Assembly: GCA_001899235.1 (NCBI GenBank)
Contig: MKVR01000002.1
Location: forward strand, 62,001 to 126,000
Direction: 5' to 3'
Source of the DNA: Nitrosospira sp. 56-18
GTDB lineage: Bacteria; Pseudomonadota; Gammaproteobacteria; Burkholderiales; Nitrosomonadaceae
DNA: 64,000 nucleotides
Part shown: positions 7,898-16,874 of the stretch, one piece after another
Position numbering within the stretch: position 1 is the stretch's first letter
Layout: each line of letters starts with the position of its first letter
The notes under the pieces: generated by a model
What the model saw: only the letters and a program-made list of their open reading frames with translations
What the model was told of the DNA's origin: nothing
Databases searched by the model: none
Program-made: the position numbers and the translations under genes

Positions 7898-9225
7898 AAC
7901 GCACTGTCATCGCCTCTCTGGCAGGAGCAGCCATAAGCCTGGCCATATGGCTCGCGCCTGAAGGCCGCTCCTCCATTCATGCGCGACCCTCGCAGGCGCT
8001 AATGGCACCCGTGGTGGAGGAGCAGGCAGACACCGCGGCACAGCCGGCATTGGCGGGCCTGGTCAGCCGCGGGGCCTATCTCGCGCGCGCAGGCAACTGC
8101 ATGGGTTGCCATACGGCCCGGGCCGGAGATGGAGCGGCTGGCCGCCCGTATGCTGGGGGCCACATTCTCGCCACCTCTATCGGAACATTTGTTACTCCGA
8201 ACATCACTCCCGATACCGAGACCGGTATCGGTGGCTGGAGCGAAGAGGATTTCTGGCAGGCGCTGAATGCGGGTAAGTCACGAAACGGCGCGCCGCTGTA
8301 TCCAGCCTTCCCCTACACCGACTATACAAAAGTGACGCGTGAGGACGCGAATGCAATCTTTGCCTACCTCCAGTCGCTGCCACCGGTAGTGCAGCACAAT
8401 GCACCCAACCGAATCGATTTTCCTTTCAATTTCAGGCCGCTTCTATATATCTGGCGCGCACTCTATTTCACTCAGGGGGTATATCGTCCTGCTTCCGGAG
8501 AAAGCGATGAATGGAATCGTGGCGCCTATCTGGTACAAGGGCTCGGTCATTGCAATGCCTGCCACACAACCCGAAATCCACTGGGCGCAAGCCAGGGGAA
8601 CGTGCTGGGCGGCGGCCAGATCATGGGATCAAACTGGTATGCGCCTTCGCTGACGTCATTCCAGGAGGTCAGCACGGCCGACTGGACCATTCCGGAAATC
8701 ATGCGATTGCTGAAGACAGGACTGTCATCGCGGGCAGTGACTACCGGACCAATGGCCAGTGTCATCAGCGACAGCCTGCAGCACCTCACCGATGCCGACG
8801 CGCGCGCGATGGCGGTATATCTCAAGTCGCTTCCTCCGGGCGCACCTTATTCGCGGGGCGCCGCCCCGGCGCTGACCGAGGAAGTGGACAAGCAGCTCCG
8901 GCGCGGCGGGGAAATCTACGAGACTCACTGCCTCGACTGCCACGGAAACTTCGGACAGGGGCAGCCCGGAGTCTATCCCGCGCTGGCAGGGAATCGCGGC
9001 ATTACGCTCGCCTCCCCCATCAACGCCATACGCAGCATCCTCAATGGCGGCTACGCGCCGGTAACCGCCAGCAATCCCCGTCCCTATGGCATGCCGCCAT
9101 TTGCGCAAATCCTTCCTGACGAAGAAATTGCCCTGGTCTTGTCGTACATCCGCAACGCCTGGGGAAACCGCGGCAGCATGGTTACTGCGGTGCAAGTCGA
9201 CCGAAGCCGGAAGGGGGCGCAATAA
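7894..9225 (+). CDS. Trihaem cytochrome c, dehydrogenase-subunit type
   Basis: A 443-residue exported protein with three haem motifs: CMGCH (69-73), CNACH (220-224) and CLDCH (346-350). Spacing and flanking sequence (GGHILATSIGTFVTPNITPD; LPPVVQHNAPNRIDFPFNFR) match the membrane-bound cytochrome c subunit of alcohol/gluconate-type dehydrogenases. It begins in an ATGA overlap with the dihaem cytochrome. No dehydrogenase large subunit is adjacent, so its electron donor is unknown. Confidence 0.9.
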   Translation: MKRTVIASLAGAAISLAIWLAPEGRSSIHARPSQALMAPVVEEQADTAAQPALAGLVSRGAYLARAGNCMGCHTARAGDGAAGRPYAGGHILATSIGTFVTPNITPDTETGIGGWSEEDFWQALNAGKSRNGAPLYPAFPYTDYTKVTREDANAIFAYLQSLPPVVQHNAPNRIDFPFNFRPLLYIWRALYFTQGVYRPASGESDEWNRGAYLVQGLGHCNACHTTRNPLGASQGNVLGGGQIMGSNWYAPSLTSFQEVSTADWTIPEIMRLLKTGLSSRAVTTGPMASVISDSLQHLTDADARAMAVYLKSLPPGAPYSRGAAPALTEEVDKQLRRGGEIYETHCLDCHGNFGQGQPGVYPALAGNRGITLASPINAIRSILNGGYAPVTASNPRPYGMPPFAQILPDEEIALVLSYIRNAWGNRGSMVTAVQVDRSRKGAQ

Positions 9226-9264
9226 CCGCAGAAAATTCAGGAGCAGGAATAGCTGCGGCCGCTC

Positions 9265-10680
9265 TCAGTCCACGCCCCCATTGGAGGAAAACCGTTTCAG
9301 GTACTTCCTGATTATGACCATGCCGGGTATCTTCCCGGCCTGGTTGAACACGACATAGTTGATCAGGCCATGCACTGCGAGGGCAATCAACAGGCCTTCG
9401 AAAATCCCCATCTTGTAGACCAGCAGGGCGCAGGCTACCGCAAGCATCAATGCGTACTGGCCGTAATGCGCCACGCGCCACAATCCTGCAATCATTTTCC
9501 ATCCTGAAAAAATCATGATCGCCGCCAGCGAAAACTTCGGCAGGTATTCGAGATACGCCGTGTTCAGAACAAAGAAAGTGACAACGATCGCGATGACCAG
9601 CACCGAAAATTTGGTCATCGCTCCGGCCAGCTTGTTCGTGGTGCTTTTGGCCAGACCATCGAGATTGGTCATCCCCCCAAAGAAACTCGAACCCATGTTG
9701 GCTATCCAGATCGCAAACAGACTGTTGTTGGTATTGCACTTGCGCCCCAGCGGATCTATTTTCTCGATGGCTGCATTGCTCATCACCTGCTCGATGACGT
9801 TGATGACCGCCAGCATGGCGGCGAAACCCACGACGTATAGCCAGGTCAGCGCTCCGCTGAAATTCGGCACCGGCAACTCGAGCCCGAGATCCACGTCATC
9901 CACATGCACCATCGGCATTGGCAAATAGCGCGCCAGCACGATGCTTGCGCCAACAAGCAGGAAATAAGGCACGGCGGGCTGGGTATTCTGCAGCCTGGAA
10001 AACAGCCATGCGAAAATGGCAAAGCCGGATATCGATATGAGCATCATCTGGATTCGGGCAGCATTCCAGAATATATCGGCGGTTTCCAGCTCGGGGGGAA
10101 TTTCATAAGTAAAGGTGAAAAACTTGACAGCTATCGTCAAGCCAATTCCCGCCAGCAGCCCTTCCACCAGATAACTGGGGACGGCCAGCAGAATATAGCG
10201 CTGCCAATTGAATTTCCATATCAATGCCTGCAGGCTGGCAGTCAGGAAAATGACGAATGCCATGTTCTCGATTCCAAAGCTCGCAATGCCCAATGCCAGG
10301 ACGGAGGCCAGTCCTGCGGCAACGCCGGGCACGCCGACGAAGTTGCCCGGTTTGAAAAAGGCACAGACCCAGCCTACCAGGCAGGCGAATACCACGGTGA
10401 AGAGGGCAACCTTGATGGGATAATCCGACATCAACGCGATCCCGACAGATAGCGGAACCGCCATTGCCCCCGTTATGATTCCCGCCAGCAAGTCCCGCGC
10501 AAAGAACCGCATCTGGAAGGCCGGCGATACCGATCGAGGAGTAGCTGGCGCCGGGCGCCTGGGCGTCTTGCCCGCAAAATCACGGTTTTGCAAAGGAACG
10601 GGGATCCCCCGGCTTCCCGGCGAGGACATGTTATCGCCTTCCGGGCGAACTGCCCGGTAATTCGGGCCGAAATCCGGCAT
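9265..10680 (-). CDS. SulP-family anion transporter without STAS domain
   Basis: A 471-residue integral membrane protein. The SulP core begins about residue 58 (RDLLAGIITGAMAVPLSVGIAL) and continues through many hydrophobic segments (VGVPGVAAGLASVLALGI; SSFFGGMTNLDGLAKSTTNK). It ends shortly after the last membrane segment (KYLKRFSSNGGVD), so the usual cytoplasmic STAS domain is absent. Substrate may be sulfate, bicarbonate or another anion. The start at 10680 has GAGG 7 bases upstream; MSSPG at 10629 is an alternative. Confidence 0.88.
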   Translation of the reverse strand: MPDFGPNYRAVRPEGDNMSSPGSRGIPVPLQNRDFAGKTPRRPAPATPRSVSPAFQMRFFARDLLAGIITGAMAVPLSVGIALMSDYPIKVALFTVVFACLVGWVCAFFKPGNFVGVPGVAAGLASVLALGIASFGIENMAFVIFLTASLQALIWKFNWQRYILLAVPSYLVEGLLAGIGLTIAVKFFTFTYEIPPELETADIFWNAARIQMMLISISGFAIFAWLFSRLQNTQPAVPYFLLVGASIVLARYLPMPMVHVDDVDLGLELPVPNFSGALTWLYVVGFAAMLAVINVIEQVMSNAAIEKIDPLGRKCNTNNSLFAIWIANMGSSFFGGMTNLDGLAKSTTNKLAGAMTKFSVLVIAIVVTFFVLNTAYLEYLPKFSLAAIMIFSGWKMIAGLWRVAHYGQYALMLAVACALLVYKMGIFEGLLIALAVHGLINYVVFNQAGKIPGMVIIRKYLKRFSSNGGVD

Positions 10681-10945
10681 CGGCGACCTCGGGTATCCGG
10701 GGAAACGCGGGATCTTTACCGCCGTATCCCGGTATCGTTTCCGGGCTGCAGCATGAGAAGAAATTTTTCAAGCTGTGCATAGCATCGATATGTTTCGGCC
10801 TTGGCTGAGCCATGACCAGCATCTACTGTCCGTGAGCTTTCCGGCGTTGGGTTGGTGGAGGGAGATGGGTTGTTTCATCGGAAAAGCAGGAGAACCGCTT
10901 TCATTATTTCCACTCCTTCCAGTAATACTTCATTTTCAAATGGTG
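10681..10945. other. Intergenic stretch upstream of SulP gene
   Basis: With the terminator that follows this is part of a 468-base gene-free interval. An open plus-strand frame at 10775-11107 lacks a recognisable protein and runs through the terminator, so I do not call it. Confidence 0.4.
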
Positions 10946-10976
10946 ATAAAAAAACCCAGTTTAAAACCGGGTTTCC
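10946..10976 (-). terminator. Rho-independent terminator, minus strand
   Basis: On the minus strand AAACCC and GGGTTT (10969-10974 and 10952-10957) pair around a short loop and run into a stretch of seven T. It lies about 170 bases after the stop of the TonB-dependent receptor gene and probably ends that transcript. Confidence 0.6.
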
Positions 10977-11148
10977 CACAGTATACCGGCAAATCCCCGG
11001 TTGCGTCAGCGGTATTATCTGCAAAATGGTTTTCCGCTGCACCGCTAACTTCCCTCATGGCTCTCGATTTGATTGCCCGCGCGCGGCAAGGTTCGTTCCT
11101 CTCATGAACTTTCTGGCAAAGCCGCAACAAGTGTTAACGGACCCCGGA

Positions 11149-13410
11149 TTAAAAAACATAGCTGGCGTTGATTCCCACCATATAATTGCGTCCCGGTGCT
11201 GGTTCGTAGAACCGTCCGTTACTCTCGTTGACGATAACCGATCCCACATACCGGATATCCGAAATATTGTCGATCCGGACAAACTCGCTGAATTTCCATC
11301 TGCCGTGCTGATGGGTATAGGCAAACCGCATATTTGCCAGAATATACTGTTTTGCAGCTTCCGCATTGATGTCATTCGCGAAAATCCTGTCCCGGTAAAT
11401 GGCTTCCAGCACCGCTGAAAAGCCGGGCAACCCCCGCCGCCATGCGAGCTCCCCATAGGCGGTGTTGCGTGGCACCCCAGGCAGAAAATTGCCCGCAACC
11501 ACGGTTGCCATGGGTGACGATGGCGAGGAGCGGTAGCTGTAGGCGTCGCGGAAAGTGGCGTGGAGATAGGTATAGGAGAAATAAGCAGAGAGACTGGACC
11601 CGAAACGGGAATCGGCGGAAAGTTCAACCCCATGCCGCATGGTGTCAGACGCGTTCTGAAATGTTGCCCGGCCGCCGGAATTGGTGGCAGGCAGAATCTC
11701 GCCGGAAACGCGTGTTTCGAAAAACGCGAGATTGATGCGCGTAGTATCCGCCGCCAGCCATTTGAGACCTGCCTCGATATTGTTGCTCCTGCTGGGGCGC
11801 AAGGCAAAGTTGAGGCCGCTCGCGCCATCCGGCCGGTAGCCGAGCTCCGCAAAAGTGGGCGTTTCGAATCCCCTGCCGGTGCTGACATACAGATTGAGCA
11901 TGGGAGTGGCTTCATATAAAAGCCCCAGCACCGGATTCAGGTTGCGATAACTTATGCTGCCGCTGTCATCGGGATTGCCGGGGCCGATAAAAAAGTCCTG
12001 TGAACTGAACTTCACCTCGGTATTGCGAAGCCCGGCTGAAAGCCGCCAGGTGGGCAGGAATTGCCATTCGCCCTGGATATACTGGCTGAAACTGGTGACA
12101 GTGTTGTTCTCGTTGCGGCGCAAATCGCCCCGGACGCCCAGGACGGAGCCGGAAAAATTTTCGAACCCCTTGCGCCGCTCTCTGGAGCCCTCGTAGTCGA
12201 TACCCGTGGTCAGCGTCAGCGGCCGGGGGCCTTCGCCGCGGTAAGTCCACCTCAACCCCAATCCACCAAATTCACGATCCAGGTCGACTACGCCGCCCGA
12301 ACTGGTCACCGGAATCTGCGCACCGGCGGGCACCGCAAGAAACTGGAGAATCTGCCTGGTCCCGGCATAACCGATCAGCTTGATGGAATGCGCAGCGGAA
12401 AACCGGTAATCGTAGACTGCGCCGCCCTGGGTGTTGTCGATGCTTTTTCGCGTGTTGAACAAGGTTGCGGTGGCGTTGGCCTGCCGCGGGTTGGCGAGGA
12501 CCTCGGCGCGCGTGAGACCCAGCGGATCCTGCGTATTTCCCTGGTGAAGCTCGTTGGCGACCAGCATCAGCGTGGCGTCCTGGCTGAAACGATGGGTCAG
12601 CTTGGCGCTAGCCTGGTAGCGCGTCGCGGCGCTATGTTCGCGATAGCCGCTGGTCTGGAAGCGGGAAATATCGGCCACGTAGTTGAACGGCCCGCGTGCC
12701 GCGCCTGCGCCTGGACCGCCGGTTCCACCCAGCGTGCCGCCGAGCTTGATCTCGCCACGGCTGGTGCCGTAACTTCCGCCCAGCAGCGAGCCGGACAGTG
12801 TCGTGCCCGGTGGTCCATCCTCGGTGAATGCCTGTATCACGCCACCCGAAGCATTGCCGTGGATGGCGGAGAACGGGCCGCGCAAGACCTCGATGCGTTT
12901 CACCGAGCCCAGGTTGATGGTAGCCGCCTGGCCCTGTCCATCCGGCATGCTGGCAGGAATGTCATCCACCACTATCCGTATTCCCCGAATGCCAAAAGTG
13001 GATCGGGCGCCAAAACCGCGGCTCGATACCTGCAGGTCCTGCGCATAGTTCTGCCGGTTCTGGATGACCAGCCCCGGGATACGGAACAGCGCTTCCGTGA
13101 GGTTGACTCGCGGCTGGGCCTCCTGGATGACGGAACCTTCCACTGCATCGACGGACATGGGCAGCATGAAGCTCGATTGCTCCACCCGCGTCCCGGTAAC
13201 GACAACCGGGTTGAGCGCCGGGACAGCCGGCTCAACCGTGGAAGGCCCCGCAGATGGCGAAGCCTGTTCCTGCTGTGCGAAGGCAAAGCCGGAGGCCAGC
13301 AGCATAGTGATACCCGTCGTGATGCTGGCGCACAGCCCGTGATTGTGCCGATCGATCAAATCGCCTTTACATCTCCCTAAAGCTGATATAGCATTGAGAC
13401 GCATTCTCAT
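11149..13410 (-). CDS. TonB-dependent outer-membrane receptor
   Basis: About 750 residues with a long signal peptide ending FAFAQQ. A TonB-box-like NPVVVTGTR follows. The plug domain contains LTEALFRIPGLVIQNRQNYAQ, SSRGFGARSTFGIRGIRI and KRIEVLRGPFSAIHGNASGGV, and a beta-barrel ends in the terminal aromatic NYMVGINASYVF. It would import a ferric chelate or another large ligand with TonB energy. The start is uncertain: ATG 13410 or 13404, both inside a Fur-like palindrome. No transport or regulatory partner is adjacent. Confidence 0.92.
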   Translation of the reverse strand: MRMRLNAISALGRCKGDLIDRHNHGLCASITTGITMLLASGFAFAQQEQASPSAGPSTVEPAVPALNPVVVTGTRVEQSSFMLPMSVDAVEGSVIQEAQPRVNLTEALFRIPGLVIQNRQNYAQDLQVSSRGFGARSTFGIRGIRIVVDDIPASMPDGQGQAATINLGSVKRIEVLRGPFSAIHGNASGGVIQAFTEDGPPGTTLSGSLLGGSYGTSRGEIKLGGTLGGTGGPGAGAARGPFNYVADISRFQTSGYREHSAATRYQASAKLTHRFSQDATLMLVANELHQGNTQDPLGLTRAEVLANPRQANATATLFNTRKSIDNTQGGAVYDYRFSAAHSIKLIGYAGTRQILQFLAVPAGAQIPVTSSGGVVDLDREFGGLGLRWTYRGEGPRPLTLTTGIDYEGSRERRKGFENFSGSVLGVRGDLRRNENNTVTSFSQYIQGEWQFLPTWRLSAGLRNTEVKFSSQDFFIGPGNPDDSGSISYRNLNPVLGLLYEATPMLNLYVSTGRGFETPTFAELGYRPDGASGLNFALRPSRSNNIEAGLKWLAADTTRINLAFFETRVSGEILPATNSGGRATFQNASDTMRHGVELSADSRFGSSLSAYFSYTYLHATFRDAYSYRSSPSSPMATVVAGNFLPGVPRNTAYGELAWRRGLPGFSAVLEAIYRDRIFANDINAEAAKQYILANMRFAYTHQHGRWKFSEFVRIDNISDIRYVGSVIVNESNGRFYEPAPGRNYMVGINASYVF

Positions 13411-13413
13411 TAT
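13393..13413. promoter_or_regulatory. Fur-like palindrome in divergent region
   Basis: ATTGAGACGCATTCTCATTA contains the perfect inverted repeat TGAGA-N5-TCTCA (13395-13409) and resembles the GATAATGATAATCATTATC-type Fur box in its AATGAGAATG half. It lies between the TonB receptor gene and a small plus-strand gene. It overlaps the best start codons of the receptor, which is unusual for an operator. Confidence 0.4.
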
Positions 13414-13424
13414 GGAGATAAAAA

Positions 13425-13679
13425 ATGAGTACTGAGGCACCTACGGACATACAAGCATTTGAAGCCTGCGGAACCGCGTTGAAAGCCCTGGCGGTCGCCC
13501 TGGGCTGGCAGATAGACCCCGTCCGCCTGCATGCGGACCTCCAGGCCATGGCCGGGCTCGCGAGACAAAAAGGACAGGGAGCCTCGGCCGGCATGATAGA
13601 CGAAATGGCCAACGCGGTGAAGACTCAGCTGCTCACCACCAGGATGAGCATAGAGCGCACCATCATTCCCTTGCGCTGA
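13425..13679 (+). CDS. Small conserved-looking hypothetical protein
   Basis: An 84-residue frame with a proper ribosome binding site (GGAG at 13414-13417, 7 bases before the ATG). The protein (FEACGTALKALAVALGWQID; LHADLQAMAGLARQKGQGAS) is a plausible amphipathic helical protein without signal peptide or known motif. It is divergent from the TonB receptor and directly downstream of the Fur-like palindrome, so it could be iron-responsive. I do not recognise the family. Confidence 0.5.
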   Translation: MSTEAPTDIQAFEACGTALKALAVALGWQIDPVRLHADLQAMAGLARQKGQGASAGMIDEMANAVKTQLLTTRMSIERTIIPLR

Positions 13680-13837
13680 TTGGACCCAACGTCTCCGTCC
13701 CGGCTTCCATTCCCGCCCTGGACAGAAGGTTCATTGCTTGCGGCAAGGCCGGAATACAGGAAGCCGTAACAGCAAACCAGTGACCCATCCGGCCAGGATG
13801 AACTCCGCGGCGCAGCGCCGCTTTCAATCAAGCCGCT

Positions 13838-14344
13838 TCAGTGCGCGTGCGGGGGTGGCACGGAACCGTCCTGGTCGTAGGTCGTCAGCTTCGCTCCCGT
13901 CGGAGCAATAATGGTGGCGATCAGGCGCGCCGGTACCGTTTTGCTGGGGTTTTCCATATACGAATGGACGCTTCCTGGCGGCTCATTCCAGCTATCGCCG
14001 GCGCGATATTCTATAACTTCCCCATTGTTGAGCTGGGAGCGAACCGTGCCTTCAAGCACGTGCACGAATACGACACCGGCATGGCGATGACTGCTGGTGC
14101 TGGCTTCGGGTGCCAGGTACACCATGAAGGCAGTCAGCGTCTGCTTGGGATCGTCCGGCAGAACCTGCGCGGTCACGGCCATGAGTGTGACTCCCACCGA
14201 TTTTGTATCTCTTGCGCCAGAAGCGCCGGAACGCGCGTCGTCTGCATTCGCCATTCCCGCAACCGAAAGGAAGCCCGCCATTATCGATGCCGCGAGCAGC
14301 CTGGCATATACCATGATATTGGATTCAACCAATCTGAATTTCAT
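13838..14344 (-). CDS. Exported cupin-domain protein
   Basis: A 168-residue protein with a signal peptide (cleavage near MANA-DD) and one small cupin domain. The cupin motif 1 residues are in SSHRHAGVVFVHVLEGTV and motif 2 in GDSWNEPPGSVHSYMEN, giving His ligands for a divalent metal. The tail is PPPHAH. Cupins have many roles (dioxygenases, isomerases, binding proteins), so the activity is not predicted. Periplasmic location is likely. Confidence 0.82.
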   Translation of the reverse strand: MKFRLVESNIMVYARLLAASIMAGFLSVAGMANADDARSGASGARDTKSVGVTLMAVTAQVLPDDPKQTLTAFMVYLAPEASTSSHRHAGVVFVHVLEGTVRSQLNNGEVIEYRAGDSWNEPPGSVHSYMENPSKTVPARLIATIIAPTGAKLTTYDQDGSVPPPHAH

Positions 14345-14817
14345 CGACCCTCCTCCTCGACAATTCTCATATCACTTTAGCCGTAAGCCAGGCTAAGGAT
14401 TTCTCCAGCGCTTCCTAAAGCGTCGCTTCAAACGGGAATCGCTCGACGGTTAAAAGCATTTTCAAGTTTATCACGGCTTAATAACCGATAGATAATCAGG
14501 TTTTATATTCCCGCAACGATCTGCTATTTTTATGGTGCGGCGCAACATTGGCCGTAACACAGATAACGGAAGAACGATCGATTGAATGGGAGAATGGGAT
14601 AGAGGTCCGTGAGCGCGTCGCCATCGCATGGGTGCCGGGCGGCAGCGAAGGCTAGCACCGAGATGAAAAGACAGTACCAACGGCGCGGCAATCCTTGGCG
14701 CGGCAAAACGGGTTTGCGTCCGGAATACCATCGAGCCAGCGCCGAAAAGTGATCGAACTCTGCTGGATATCGCCCGGCCGCTCAAAGCCGGTATCCAGGA
14801 TTTGCGCCGCTTGCACC
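14345..14817. other. Intergenic stretch, possible repeat-end fragment
   Basis: About 470 bases without a convincing gene. CAGCGCTTCCTAA at 14406-14418 resembles the right terminus of the MITE-like element and may be a relic. An open minus-strand frame at 14471-14785 has biased composition (Arg, Pro, Ser) and no recognisable protein. Confidence 0.35.
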
Positions 14818-15198
14818 CTAACTCATTTTCCGTCCGGGGCGCAGCACCAGACCTGATTTAGGGGATGTAAAGAATGCTCGCCCATCACGCCACCCCAGGC
14901 CGCCTACATGGTGCCGCCTGCCGTACCGCCTGTGGCCAACCTTCTTTTGATGAGCCGGGGTGCGGGAGTATCTGCTGTCGCTGATGCGGAAATCAGGCCA
15001 GTATTCATTCTTCGCCGGCAGGCCATGCTCCCATGTGCCTCGTCCACCGCCCCAGGTCTGGGCATCGTCCGATGCATTCAGCAGCCAGAAATAGACTCGC
15101 TTCAGCCACTTCGCACGGAAGCGAGTCCCTGCCAGATCCGTGTAGCCTCCCAAATAGTACAGCGTCCATGAGGCTGCCCATCCGATGAATTTACGCAT
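14818..15198 (-). CDS. Hypothetical protein, possibly frame-disrupted
   Basis: A 126-residue frame. The first half (MRKFIGWAASWTLYYLGGYT, then FRAKWLKRVYFWLLNASDD) looks like a real protein. After about residue 65 the composition changes to His, Arg and Gly-rich, which suggests a frameshift. No strong ribosome binding site precedes the ATG. I do not recognise a family. Confidence 0.4.
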   Translation of the reverse strand: MRKFIGWAASWTLYYLGGYTDLAGTRFRAKWLKRVYFWLLNASDDAQTWGGGRGTWEHGLPAKNEYWPDFRISDSRYSRTPAHQKKVGHRRYGRRHHVGGLGWRDGRAFFTSPKSGLVLRPGRKMS

Positions 15199-15365
15199 GA
15201 CTTTTTCCCGAAAAATTCATGCTGCGGCGAAAACCGCAGTGAGAAATATCATACGAGCATGGATGCTGCCAGCAATTGGACTCTGGTACTAAGAATGGTC
15301 TGCGAACTCCTGACAAAGGGCTAAAAAAGGACTGAGCGTATTGCGATGCCCTCTTCCCGCTTCTC

Positions 15366-16085
15366 TTATTTCCCTGAAGCCGGAAGAATGAAAGTCAGCG
15401 TGGCGCGATGGCGTACCGCCTCATAGTTTTTTCCTTCAAATTCCCCCGGCTGGGTTTCCCGGTGAATGACCTCCAGCACATATTGTCCTGCCGACCCGGT
15501 TGATATCGTCGCCTTCCCGTTTTCATCCGTGGTTTGCTCTTGAGTGGAAAGATTCGGGCCATGTATTTTGATCGTGGCTTTTACCAATGGCGAATTGTGG
15601 AAATAAACGGTGAACGTCCTGGATGCACTTCCATTCGTCGACTCCGGCAGGATATCGAGGCCAAGCTCCGGCTTGCCTGGCGCCTTTACTTCAAATGAAC
15701 TATAGCGGGCGTAAAACATTGGCTTGACAACGCCATGTCCGTTCTTGCTCCAATCCTTGACTTCGTATCCGCGCTCTTCGGCGATCACGGTCGATGCGCC
15801 ATGCCGGATTACGCCAAGATCGAAATGATCGGCTCGCCGGGTTACTTCCAGCGCCTTTCGCTTGCCGCCCGCCTCTATGGTCCATGCTTGCGGTTTTTTG
15901 ATTTCATCCAGCCTTCCCGGACTTTTCTCCCTTTCTCCTTCCTGGTATTCGCCGAAAAAAAGACGGGATTGATGCGACCCATCCTGTTCGATCCATATGT
16001 AATGCGCGGAGGCGGGAAGCGCGGCAAAGAGCGCGGCAAACACAAAGAAAATAAACCGGGTGCAGGAAATGGCATTGGTTGGCAC
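15366..16085 (-). CDS. Exported DUF4198 (NikM-like) protein
   Basis: A 239-residue protein with a signal peptide (cleavage after LPASA, then HYIWIEQDG). The N-terminal His of the mature protein is typical of DUF4198 proteins, which include periplasmic components near nickel/cobalt transporters. An Ig-like C-terminal part carries NSPLVKATIKIHGPNLS and GKATISTGSAGQYVLEVIHR. It lies a few kilobases from a putative NikR-controlled locus, so a role in nickel or cobalt handling is possible but unproven. Confidence 0.75.
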   Translation of the reverse strand: MPTNAISCTRFIFFVFAALFAALPASAHYIWIEQDGSHQSRLFFGEYQEGEREKSPGRLDEIKKPQAWTIEAGGKRKALEVTRRADHFDLGVIRHGASTVIAEERGYEVKDWSKNGHGVVKPMFYARYSSFEVKAPGKPELGLDILPESTNGSASRTFTVYFHNSPLVKATIKIHGPNLSTQEQTTDENGKATISTGSAGQYVLEVIHRETQPGEFEGKNYEAVRHRATLTFILPASGK

Positions 16086-16232
16086 GATTACTCCTTTCAG
16101 AAAATAAGAAACCGTATTGGATTGTCAGGAACCAGGACCATATATCTACTATTACACAAGCCAGCTACTGTACAGGGTATCAGGAACGGAAAGCAAAACC
16201 ATTCCGCCTTCTGCGAACCGCCGCTGCGCCGA

Positions 16233-16673
16233 TCAATAATTTGGATTCTGCATCATCTGGGTATTTGGATTTTGCATCATTTGCGGTGTCGCTGGGGCGG
16301 GAGGTGAAGAATCCACCTTGCTTCTTGCCGCGGTCGCATCCGCGTTGACTTTCTGGATCGCTTCGTTTATTTGCATCTGTTCGGCGTTTGCCGCGTGGTT
16401 GATTGCCGCCGCATCTGCATTGGCTTCCTTGATCAGGCAGTCATTATATGACTGCAACTGCTTTTGCCAGACATTGACCAAGCCAACGCTCCGGTTATAC
16501 GCCTCCGGGTTCGTCGATTCGATGACTGGGGCCTCAGGCCGGGCGCCACATCCGCGGGGTGCCCAGCTTCCGTTCTCCAGCGCTCCCGCATGCGCCGCCA
16601 AGGAAGCACCCACTGCCAATCCGGTAGAGGTGATGATGAGAAGGACTTGCTTCATCGTTTTGAATATCGTCAT
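16233..16673 (-). CDS. Exported small protein with C-terminal QNPN repeats
   Basis: A 146-residue protein with a signal peptide (residues 1-28, ending AAHA-GALEN). The middle is helical and Ala/Asn/Gln-rich (CLIKEANADAAAINHAANAE). The C-terminus is an imperfect tandem repeat, MMQNPNT-QMMQNPNY. The ATG at 16673 has GGAGGAG just upstream, so I prefer it to an earlier in-frame start at 16727. Two Cys residues may form a disulfide. Function unknown. Confidence 0.7.
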   Translation of the reverse strand: MTIFKTMKQVLLIITSTGLAVGASLAAHAGALENGSWAPRGCGARPEAPVIESTNPEAYNRSVGLVNVWQKQLQSYNDCLIKEANADAAAINHAANAEQMQINEAIQKVNADATAARSKVDSSPPAPATPQMMQNPNTQMMQNPNY

Positions 16674-16874
16674 GTATCTCCTCCAAAAATATTCATTCTG
16701 CTTATTTTCCCGGTTCTTCATTCTCAAGGAAGCGCCGAGAGGAGCATATCATTATACGCTGGGGCGTACGTAAGGAGATTTTAGAAGTGAATGGCGGACA
16801 GCAGATGTTGAAATCATGTCGCGTCTCAACCCATACCTCTGGATTGCGGTCCCCGACAGGAAGTCGAAGTGATG

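Noticed and set aside
10775-11107. 110-residue plus-strand open frame between the SulP and TonB receptor genes
   Set aside because: No ribosome binding site or recognisable protein, and it runs across a clear minus-strand terminator.
14471-14785. 104-residue minus-strand open frame
   Set aside because: Composition rich in Arg, Pro and Ser with no family resemblance or ribosome binding site; looks like a chance frame.
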